The notes beneath the pieces were generated by a model. The model saw only the letters and a list, made by a program, of their open reading frames with translations, had not been told where the DNA came from and did not search any database. Positions 37,001 to 49,000 of a DNA stretch of 64,000 nt are shown one piece after another. The stretch is from assembly GCA_010279815.1 (NCBI GenBank), contig QEOQ01000316.1, positions 1,821,161 to 1,885,160 on the forward strand. Reading direction: 5' to 3'. The position numbers and the translations under genes are program-made. Position 1 is the first letter of the stretch. Each line of letters starts with the position of its first letter. The DNA comes from Brachionus plicatilis. Taxonomy: Eukaryota; Rotifera; Eurotatoria; Ploima; Brachionidae.

Positions 37001-40000
37001 CCTTTTGGACCAAGACCCATGCCATCTAAAACTTCGGATATTGACGGAAATTTAGGATGTTTATAAACTTCGTCCAATTCAGATTTGTTAAAATTTTCCA
37101 ATATTATACAAGGCACTCCGATTTGGTCATCTTTTTTGTCCTCATTTTGCATGCTTTGATTGGGATCTTGATTTTCTGAATCCTCTTCTTGATTCTGCTG
37201 TTGTTGCAGAAGAAGTTGCTGTTTTTCTGCCTCGGCTTTTAGTTTTTCGGCTTCGGCCTTTTCTTTCTCTTTTTCTTTTTCTTTTTTCTCTTTCTCCTTG
37301 TCTTTATCTTAAAATATATTTTTTTAAAAATAAAAGAATCAAATCTGGGACGGGTCTTGGTTCACGAAAGGACTATTTATTATTACAACAGACAGCTTAC
37401 CTGCCCATATGACCGAAAAGTAAATATTATTTAGAATAGCGTCTAGATGGTTAATTTTTTTTTTTGAATTACCTTGACAAATTTAATTAATTCTTAGACT
37501 AGATTAAGGATGAAATTTTGTTGCCTGATTTATTTAATACATTTTTTATTTTTTTTAAATTTTAAAAACTTAATTCATTTTTTTTAATAGTTAAATAAAA
37601 AATTTAATTCTAATTTATTAAAATTGAACTAAAAATAATTTTTCAACTATTATCAAAAAGAAATTTTATATAATTTTCTAATCAAAAATTTTAAATTCTG
37701 TAAGAAAATTAATTTTTTTTATTTCCAAAAAGGTTTGCAATCAAAGTTTTTAAAAGTCACATTTGGGATCTCACAGTTTAACCAGAAAAAAAAAATTACT
37801 TTTTAAAGCTTTTGGCTTTTTATTCGGTAAGTGGTCATCAGGATCAGACTTTTCTGACGGAGACGGTTGTCTAAACACAGTTCCTTGAGTTCGGTCCCAG
37901 GCATCAAGTAAATTGCATAATTCTTTGAAATGTATATCAAAAGTCTTGAATCTTTGCTGGAGAAATTTTTCGGCTTCTTTTCGTTTCTCCTCTTCAGGAT
38001 CAATAATCTTTTCTTTTACCATCGAATCTTCATCGGTGTTTTTGGCATTTTTTTTCGGTTTTTCAGCATTTTCCTCGACCGATGCTCGAGTATGAGGCCG
38101 CTCAGTACCATTAGGTTGATTAACCTTATTTTCTACTTTTTGTTCTTTGGCCTCTTTGGGCGCCTCTTTTTTTGCAGCATTATTTTGACTTTGAACTGTT
38201 GATTTTTTGTCACTCTCTTTACCACCTATAGTTTTTTTCTTTTTTTTCCTTAAAAAAAAAAGTAAACAATTTTTTTCTCACCACAAAAAAAACCCACTGT
38301 TTCTCTTCTTCCATTCTAGCCTGTTGTTCAGCTAGTTCTTTTTCGATGCGTTCCCTCTCAGCCGCTTTTTCCTCGGCTTCTTTTTTCAATCTGTGCTTCT
38401 TGGTCTCCAAAAATCGCTCATCAATCAGCTTTCGCCTCTCAGATGGAAGTGAATTATAAGTCTCTTCGTCCATTTCCTCGATTTCTCGTTGTTCTCTCAG
38501 CTCTTGTTCCTTTCTTAGTCTTTCTTTCTCCTCCTGGAGCTTGGCCATTTCTACCTTGTATTTTTGATAGTCTGATTTCATCACTAGGAAATAAATATAT
38601 CTTCTGTTATTGAACGCTTTGAGGACAGCAGTAGCGGCTAGTAAATTATTTTGAGCAAACAGCGTATCCAAGCCATCGATTATGATTCCCTTATTGCAGT
38701 CTGAAAGCATAAATCTGTCACTCAAAATTTCCACGAGTACTTCTTCTGGAAGAACTGTGCTCATGAACCCATCTTCGTTACTGAACAGGTTGGTTGAAAT
38801 GCTGAGCTTTCTGGCCACTGGCCCGGATAAAGGCGGCGGTGTTGATGGCTTTTAAAAATAAAAAAATTAAAATATATGTAGTATTCTCAGCAATCAAGCT
38901 TCTTTAGCATTTCCATAATATAAAATAAATTTTCAAATTGTCTTTTATACTTTACTAATGAAATTTTAAATCAATTAAATTTAAGTATAAAACTCATTAA
39001 TTTTTAAAAGACAATAAGAAATATTTATTTTTAAAACAAAATAATAATTTTTCTGAATTAATTGGCTTATTTAAAATTTTAAAATTCAACTAGAAATTTC
39101 CTATCCATATATCTTTGATATTTATTTTTTTTTGGTTTTCTTTTTTAATATTTTAATTATTGCAAGTTTAAGAATTTTTTTAATTTCTAAGTCTTTTTAA
39201 ATTGCGCTTCTGACAATTAATATTATAGAGAAATTAAATTAAAAGATAAATTATTAATAAATTTACAATTAAAATATTTTGATAATAAAATCTTTAATTC
39301 TAGAATATTTATTGAGTTTTTATTATTAATTTAAATTTTAGGACATAATTGTATTAAAAGCGAAGTAAAAATTATTTCTTAAGTTTTTTGGGAATTTTTA
39401 AAATTAAAAAAATTTAAATCGATTGAAAAAGATAATTTCAAAAATTCATTTACTTAATTCTTGCTTCAAATTTTTTTCTTTTATTTTTTAGATCGTGGAT
39501 CGTTATTTAATGTAAATTTTTTCAATATATTTATTCCAATTTTTTTTGCTTAAAAATTAAATTTAATATTTTGACTATTTGGTGAATCTTGGATATCAAA
39601 AAAAAAAAAAAATTTTATTACAAAAAACTCTTCTTTTTTGCATGAAAATTATTTTTTTCTTTTTATCAAATTATTATAGAAAAAAACTCAAACTAAAATA
39701 AAAAATTAAAATAAAATTTACATGATTAGATGATTGATCTGCATTTGATGCATCTCCTTTTAGTTTTTTACCGAGTTTAATATTTGCATGAGAATCTCCG
39801 GCCACCGATGTTTTTTTACTTCCACCAGGATTTCCTCCAACACTAATTGAATGCTGAGCCAAAGCCTCAACACTAAGTCCACCAGCTTGATTGACAGTAT
39901 TTTGACCAGTCACGTGAGTAGTTTTAGCCATTTCGGCCTTTTCCTCTTCGGCCAATTTGGTTGCCGCCTCAGCGCAGAACTGGCGCGCCTTGGCCGCTGC

Positions 40001-43000
40001 CGCCGATGTACTGCTAGCCAAAGCCTCAATTATTACTGAATCAATTGTGAGCAAAGCGCATTCGTAGTGTTTGGCCAAAGCCACTGCAGCTTGACTTTTT
40101 CCTGATAGTGGTGGTCCGTGCACTACCATTGAGACGCCGCGTCTGTTTCGGGCAGCGCGTCCTTCGCTTGACAAATCTATGCCTAGGTATCTAGCTATTG
40201 AGTCAAATACGGGATTTTTTTCCACATCTCCCACTGCTTGCTGAGAGCCCGAAGATTCAATTTGGATCTCCTGTTTCTCGGCCTCTTCGGTGTTCTCGAT
40301 TTCATTTATTGTGTCATGAAGAAGCTGCTTTTGTTTCTGGTCTTCATCTTCGAGTTTTTTCTGCTGATCTTCATAGTAGTCATACAATTCGATGGGTAGC
40401 TTTTCTCCGACAGTTCTGGGCGGAAGAAGAATAGTGTTGTACTCGTCATAGCCGCGGATTATTCTCAAAATTCTTTCCTCTTCGAGGTAATTTTTGTCAA
40501 ATTCTAAATTATAGATTTCTATGGGATAAGAACAAGGGTTGGATATTTTGACTTCTTGTTCATCGCCGGCACTGTGCGGCAAAATTGGATCAAATTCAAT
40601 TGAATTTTTGCTCAACTCAACTCTGGGCTCAAGGCCTTTTCCTTTGCATAGAATCATCAATCGCTGACTGCTTTGGGCCATTCGAATAGTCAATCTCTCT
40701 TCGTAGTTTTTTTCTTCAGTGGGCATGAATTTTATCTGAATGTTGGTCTTGTGGCCCGACAGGAGTATTCCGCTTGGTGGCATTATTTCAAATATTTTCG
40801 GCTTATTTTGTTCAGATTCATGTTTTTTCTTTCGTTTTAGATGCATGGGGGTGAATTTTTCTTCTTTTTTAGGCAGGTATGATGCTGACCAGTCGCACCT
40901 CACTTCCTTGTGATTGTTCAATTGAACCGTAATGATTTTGCATTCACCACATTTGACATCCGAAAATTCAATTATATCATTCGAAATTTGAAGATCTGGC
41001 ATAGTAACATTGGCTTTTAGGCGAAGGCTCACAATTGGACCATTAACAATCTTTAATAATTAATGATTAGTTTTTTTTGGAAAATTTAAAAATTTTGATC
41101 AATAGTAAAATTAATTAACTATTAGACAATTTATTAATAATGTAAAGCTAAGTCAATTTTTAGTGTTTTTTAATTTTTTGAAATTTTCTAAATTTTGCAT
41201 AACATTAATAATTAAATTTAAGACTGGTCAACTTTATTTAGAAAAAATAAATTCAGTTTTATGGATTCTTTTCAAAAAATTAATATTTGAATAATTTTTT
41301 TAGAAGAAGAGATAGAACAGCTCTATAAAAAATATTCACATTAAATTGCATTAAACTTTTAAATTCTTAAATTAAAAATAATTTTAATAATAAGAAATAG
41401 ATTGTAGATTAGCCTATTTATTCTGGTCACAAAATTCACAACTGAAAATAAACAAAGTAAAAAATAAGAACATTTTGCACTATGAGCAATTGCTACCAAA
41501 AAATTGTAATTGAAATATTTTTTAAGTTGTATTTCGATGTACAAATTTAAAAAAATAATAAAAAATATCTAATCTAGTTTATTTTTTCGATTTAAATTTT
41601 CAAATTTTTTTCTAAAATTATCAGAGAATTATTATCTTATTTTTTTTTCATTATTTAAAATCCATCAATATTTAAACATTTTTTACTTCGCCTGTTCTGT
41701 GATCTTTATTAAAGCAGTTGAAAAATAAATTATTCTGGATTCATAAAGTAATGCTAAGTAAATTTAGTTCACATTGGAGAATAAAAATGAGCAGTAAAAA
41801 TTTTTTAAGAAATAAATTTTATAAAATATTTAAAAAAATAAATACATTTATAGGTATGACATGTTCGACAGGGCCTAGGCCAAGGTTCGCACCTCTTGGA
41901 TCAAATGTGACCACGAATTCGACTGAAACGTCATGAGGTAAATATCGAACTTTTTCTAGATCGATTAAAAATCCAGTTTTGGAGAAATTTTGTCTTTCGA
42001 TTTCGAAACTAGCTGATATTTTTCCCATATTAGCCGCTCTGACTACATGGGTCTTTACTGTGCCGAGGATCACGTGACCAAAGTCCAGTATGTAATCAGG
42101 CAAAAATGGTCTTAAAAATAATTATAAAAACTCAAAAAACACAATTTTTATTAATTTACTTTATTTTTTTTTTGATTAGGCTTTTTGAGCTGATAGATGT
42201 TTTACTAGAAGCGGCACTTTTTGACTGCAAAGCCGATTGTTTTTTCGATTGTTTAGGACTAGACGCTTGTTCCAAGACCTCTTCGGCTTTTGAATCATTG
42301 CTTTCACTCGATACAACACTTTGATTATCTTTTTCATAAGGCACTACCTGGAACATGTCAGCCGAGTAGGCTCTGACAAAATTTTCAATGGCCAATCTAT
42401 CGATTTCAACTTGGAGATCCAATTCTGGCACCAAATGCAGTGACTTTTAAATTAAAAATATAAATTTTTTATTAATTTTTTCATATGAAATTTATTATTG
42501 CTTTTGGGTCTTAATTTTTTTTCAAATAAATACAAATGGATTAATTAGAAAATTTAAAAAAAAAATCTATTTACATTCAGGTCCGCATCGGATTTTTGTT
42601 CAGCATTTTTGACAAAACTTTTTGCTTCATCTTTTAATTGAATGTAGGAATCGGTCTCAAAGCGAGGAAGATCAAGCATTATATCAGCAAAGCCCGCGTC
42701 CCCTTCAATCAAAATGTCCTCTGGGGCAAAATGTGAAATTTGTAGTTGGAATGTTTTTGAGAACTTTTTAGGACTACCAGGTAGGTATTTAACAGTCAAT
42801 GTTTCAGTTTTGTCCGCTTCGATTGAACCCTGTCAAAATTATTAAAATATTCATTTTACTTCAATTATTTAAAAAATACTTTTATTGGAACAATTATTGG
42901 AACATCGGGCTCAATGACATACTCAGTCTGATTTTCATAGTCAATTCCAATCATACTATACTCAATATTGACTCGGCCTAAATTCTTAATTGTAATCGTT

Positions 43001-46000
43001 GCCTCACTTATTTCATCATAAGACTAAAAATTTTTTTTTTTAATTTAATCAAAAAATAAATTTTTTCATTAAAAATTTTTTTACAATATTTCCAAAATTA
43101 ATTTGTCTAGTATTTAGCTCATAATTGAGAACGGAAGCCTCGCCATGAAGACTTAATTCATATTCAGGTCCATTGTGGACCTCGCAAACTGCTTTAACAT
43201 AAGCCTGGATTTCTTTGTGACCAAAATAGGTGATGGTCAAATTTTGTACTTCGCCAGGGTTGAGTGTGCCAAACAAAGGAGTTATGTTGAATATTTCTTC
43301 AATGGTGGGAAGTTCACGTTCACCATTTCTGGTCAACATTTCCTCTAGTTTGCTCTCGATTTGAGCTTTTGATTGATCAATGAGACTCTGGCTGTTGGCA
43401 AAATTGTTCTCATCTTGGTTCTCTTCATTTACGTCAGACAAATCGAGTTTAAAATTTTTGCTATCTGATTCAATTGATCTATTTGTGTGACTCTCAGTCA
43501 AAGGCAGATTGGAAATAATGTTGTCTTTTTCTAGCAAAAATTTCCAATTGTAATTCACTTCTAGTGGTCCAATATTGGTCATTTTAATAACTTGAGTGAC
43601 TTCTGTATTATTTAAAATGCAGCCAAAGTCAATTTGATTCATTTCAAGATGAATGTTTGGAAAGTATATTTCTCCGATTAGATTGACTACATCGCCGTGC
43701 TGATGTTCTGAATAGTTTATGTTTAGCAACCCATTGGAGACTTGGTTGTGCAAGTCGCGTTTGAATTGTGTGTTGTAGTTGATGGCTATTTGCAGCGATT
43801 CTCCAGTTCTTAAATTGGTCATTATTTCGTTAACTAAATTTCCGGTCTCTTGGTCAACTAGGCTAAATGGTGAGCTTGTAGACATGTGGGCAGTAAGATC
43901 TAGTGAAGACACATTCGATAGTGTCAAATTTTTTATCTGATTTGGAGGCAGGCTTTGTCCATCCTAGAAAATTCAATTGATTAAAAAATGTGAAAAATGA
44001 GTTTATTCTATCTATTATAAACAATATTTTTCATAGTCAAAAAAAAAAAAAATTTATTGCAAAAAAAAGGAAAGATTGCCAGATTAACATTTTTAAGTAT
44101 GGTTTATATAGAAAAATTTGATGCATTTTCCGCAATCTATTAGAAATGGTTGTATTCAAGATAGAAAATTATTGTAAATATTTGTTTTTTAACGCCACAC
44201 TAAGAACTTTTGGGATCTCAAAAAAAATTGAATTTTGAACTTTCTAAAAAATTGAAACAGAAATTTTCGGCATTTTCATTTTCATCCTAAATTTTTTGGC
44301 CGTGAAAATTAAATTATTGTATTGTATCAAAACCGAGTTTTTGATTCTTTAGTGCTACGTTAAAAAAAAAAAAAATTTTGCAGTATATGATTTAAAAAAA
44401 TTATCCAAAATATATTTTATATTTTAAATTTTCTTATTCTATCGATTCTTACATTTGGAATAAAATAATTTACAAAAATTATTCTATTCTTAAATCTAAA
44501 AATTGGAAATAATTTAAGATTAAAATCTACTTAAGAATTTAATTCAAAAAGAATTGAAGAAATTTAATAAAATAAAAAGGCCTTTATTTTACTCAGGACC
44601 TAAAATATTCTATTCAGTACATAATTAAATTTTATGTAATACCAAATAAAATTTAATCCTAACCAAAAAACTAGTACCTAATATGTTTTACTAGTACCAA
44701 AAATAATTTAATAATACCTAATACTATTAGGTACAACTATTTTAGTAAGTACCAAAAATTAATTTTAATGAAACCAAAAATTGAAGGCAATTGTAAAAGT
44801 GGACGTCCAAAGATAGCAAAGCCAGCGTGGATGAGAAGTGAACCATCCAATTTATCTGAAATCGATAAATTGACAATTGCTCCATCAGTACAACCATAAA
44901 CATCATCAGAACAACTATCAGACTCGTTAGAACAACCACCACCACCATCACAAGTATCACAACCAAAAACAAAGGACAAAAAAGATGTTATTATTAAAAG
45001 ATCAGCTCGATTGGCTAAAAAGAATTAAATTTGTTTATTTTTTATTTTTTTCTTAAATTTTCTCTAATAAATTTTACTATTTCTTTTTTATAATTAAATA
45101 AAATTTTATAAAACGTCAAAAATTACGTTTTTTTTCTAATAAAACTGACAAAAAATGTTTTTCGGTACTAGAAAATTTAATTGGGTACGACTAAAACGTA
45201 TTTGCTATTTCTAAATTATTTTTTGGGACTTAATAAAATATAAGCCAAATAAATACTTCTTTTGTTAACATTTAAAATTTTTGTTTTCTACATGATACAT
45301 GTTTTCAAGATAATTTTGATTGTTTATAAATTTTTTGACATGAATCTGAATTTTTAATTTTTGTTAAAAATTCGAAAAAAAAAAGAATTGAAAAAATTTT
45401 TATGAGTTAGATAAAAATGAAAATTTTCCAAATCCTCGCCAACACAAACCTTAAAATTTTTATTTCTTTTATTAAATGTTTGAAAATTTACGCTTTTTCA
45501 CATTAATAAATAAAATTGCTAAAATTTCTTATTTGTTTAATGAATATTTGTTCCAAAATTCATGTAAAAAAATTAAAATAATAAAGAATAATCAAAATTG
45601 AATCAAAAAAAAAGCTACTATTTGACATTTTGACTTTTTTCAGCTCTAATTTCATTAAATAACAATTCAACTCGAATTTAAAATAAAAAAATGAAAACAA
45701 AATAATTACATGTTCGCATCTGAATACAAGATCCTTGGTAGAAAAAGAGACCAAAGGCGCAACAAACTCGCATCTAATTTTAAACCTCATAATTCTGTCC
45801 TTTCCACTAGTCTTTCCAATGATCGAATTGCAAACAAAATATTCCTCGACTAGCTGCGGCTTTTCGCCAAACGCCTCCACACAAATTTCCTTGCACTCGC
45901 CCGGATTAAGCTCAACCCGATTTGGGTTTATCTTAAAAATAGTGTTGGGCATACTTTTGGACATTTTCTCTCTTCTATTGGAATTAGCGCCGGCAATTTC

Positions 46001-49000
46001 TGGCATAAACGACAAACTTTGCTGTCTAGAGCTTCGATTGGTGAGTTTGAACACTCTTTTGAGCCATCCACCACTGAAAAAAGTGCCAAAATCAATGGCA
46101 CTGCCAATACTGGGCTCACAGACTATGGAACTTCCAGCGCCCTGAGCCCTCACATTTATCTTTTGAGTGTTGGCGTTCTCTATCTCAATAAAAATGCAGT
46201 CGTCATACCTAGTCTTGTCAATTAGATAACAAATAGCCTTGAGGACTATTTCGGCACCTGGCTCGACCACACCTTGAGATGGCTCGACCCTCCACGACGA
46301 GTTCCTCTTGGCCATCAGCACCCTAAACTTGGCCTCGATCAGCGACTCGTTGGAAACAGTGATGTCCCTGGCCGACTTTTGCAGCACAGTGGTCAAGCCC
46401 CAGTCTATTTCTTTGGGCAATATTTGGCACACTGGTCCTTGGCTAATGCAAATGAAACTACACTTTAGTGGCGGCTCAACACTTCCATTTATTTTGATCA
46501 GCAAATCTGATTGTATGTCGCCCAATTGCAGCGATTCGGCCAGCACGGACACATATTTTACCGAGTTGGCCTCAATGACCCCTTCTGCCTGGCCACTGCT
46601 GAATTTTATTGTGTCATTTGGCTTGGACGGCAGCAAATAGTACCTGGCCTTGAGAGATGTGTCGTTTTGCAGCTGAATTTGCTTTTCGTATGAATGATAG
46701 ATGAAGCAGCGGCCCAGGTCTATGTCAGGGCTGAGAGTGGTGATCTGGGGCACTGCTGAACGCGCACTGACCGGCAATTGGAACAGCTCATCGCCAACAT
46801 TTTCAATGTCCACGACCAAGTGTGTCTCGTATTTTTTGATAAAATGTGGCACGAATTCGACCAGAATTTTTATTTCACTCTGCGGTGGTATTATGCCCTG
46901 GCTGGGCACAATGGAAAATTCCTTGAAATTGTACTCATCGTGGTCGGACTGGACAAAATCTCTGGCTTCGCTGTCGCTGGCCACTCGCAGATTGAAGCTC
47001 ATGGGCACCAGCGATGTGTTGGCCAGCATGCACTGATGGGTGTACTTGAAGCCATAGGACACCAGGCCGTATTTGATGGCCGGCACGTCGAACACAAACG
47101 TGGGCGGTATCACCGTGCCTTGCACAATCATGGTATACTTTTCGGGCTTTCCGTCAATGGTAAAGTCAAATGTTTCGCTGAAATCCCCCAGTTTGTCGCA
47201 GGTGAGTGTGATGTTTATGGCCTGGTAGCCGTTTGGAGATATGAGGCCTTCGTTGGGCTCGAAGTTGAAGTACTGGCCAAATTGGCTGTTTGGCATGTTG
47301 ACGTTGTAGATGGCGTCAATGAAGCCCCGGTTGGACAGGACCACTTCGTAGACGTGGGTCGAGCCGATGAACACGCTGCCAATGTCCAGCTTTTCGATGG
47401 ACAGCTGCACTTTGGGTCCGGCGCCAACTCCGCTCAGTCTTAGCGGCAGTCGTGACTCCCGACCTGTCACTTGGCAGTAAGCTATTTTGTTGTAGATTTG
47501 GGCATAGTCCGGCTTGAATATGACGCTTACTTCAAATGATGAGTGGGGCCATATGTCGCCCTCGATGGGCTGGATGAAAAACACCTCGTCTTCGAAAATA
47601 AATGATTTGTGTTCGGTGGTCTTTATTTTGTTCTGAAAATTTCTGGACAACAGTGCCATGTAGTCTTCGGCCAAGTTGGACATTTTTATTTTGGCGTTCT
47701 CTTCTTCTCGGCTCAGATTGAGCACTTCTTTTAGGCGCTGCTGCTGTTCTAGCTCAGTGGTGGCGAATTTTTTCCACTCAAAGTGAACTATTATGTCGCT
47801 GCGGTTGTGGATGGTCACAGTCCGCTGGTTACACATGGTGATGTAGGTGTCTTCGATGCGAATTGAGCTTTTGTCCAGGCGGACGTTGATGTCCTGAGCA
47901 GCGCCGTACAGAGACACGTAAATGGTCTCGTTTGAGTCGTATTTTATGCACAGTTCTTTTTTGTATTCGCCGCATTTTTGCGCATTAAAGTACGCTGTTA
48001 CCTGCATGTTTTCGCCCACAGGCAATATTCCGTGCTCGGGTGACACCGAAAAAGGCCTTAAGAATAAATGTGAAATTGGTAGTGTTTTTAGCACACAAAA
48101 AGGTTGTTTAAACACATTAAGCAAAATTTTTTTTACAAAATAGAAAATAAATTCAGTGAAAGAATTCTTAAGAAAAAATTTAATTAAAAATTAATTTTTA
48201 ATTTTTTTTTTTAAAAGCCTGTTTTCATGCTTTTTGAATAATTTTGGGAGCTAATTTATCATTTAATGTTCTAATTATTATTATTATTATTATTATAAAT
48301 GTAATCTGCAACGAGCTGAGCTCGCAGAGCTAGGGTTAAAATACCTAGCTATGGCAGATCAATAACATAGACATTAAAGTAACTAGTAAAAAAAAAAAAT
48401 TAAGGTTTTTTTTTTTAAATTGAATTTCAAAATTGTAATGCATTATTGGATTTTATTCAGAGATGGTCAAGAGTCAAAAATTGACTTAAAAAAAAGGTGC
48501 AAAGTTAAAACTCAACTTTGAATTTTCAATTCTGACTTTGAGTTTTTTTAAATTATTTTTATGAATTTTGTATGAAATTTCTTAAAAAACTTTTAATTTT
48601 CTATTAGTAAAACCAAAATTTTTAATTGTGAAAATATTTTCTTCCGATATGATTTATTTGAATGAATAAAATAAAATTTAAGTATAGGAAATAGAATTAT
48701 AGGATATTTCTTTGAATATCTAAGATAATACTAAATTTTGTTTTATTGATAATTTTTTTTTAAAACAAAAATTTCGAATTAAATTAAAAGAACATGCTTT
48801 TAAAATTCATTTAAATAAAAATTGATCTATAAGGTAAAAAAAATAAAACTTGCAATAATAATAATGTGATAAATAGTCAAAATTGATTGCTAATTTTTTC
48901 AAATTTCTAATAAGTAATTTTTAAAAATGAAATTATAAAAAAAAATTAAATTTTTATAAATTTGATTTGAATTTAAAAAAAAAATCTTAATAAAAATATT

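Larger units (their letters stand above)
43964..45709. other. HYDIN intron 4
   Basis: 1,746 nt. It holds a MITE (44172-44395) shared with TBC1D32 intron 13 and a small coding-like transposon remnant (44768-45028) flanked by GTACC-type motifs. Confidence 0.75.

Noticed and set aside
44737..44979. Cys/Gly/Asp-rich minus-strand frame
   Set aside because: It is the antisense of the Pro/Ser/Gln-rich remnant at 44768-45028; the repeated Gly and Cys follow from CCA and ACA codons.
46778..47443. 221-codon plus-strand frame
   Set aside because: Antisense shadow of HYDIN exon 4, whose minus-strand product is clearly conserved.
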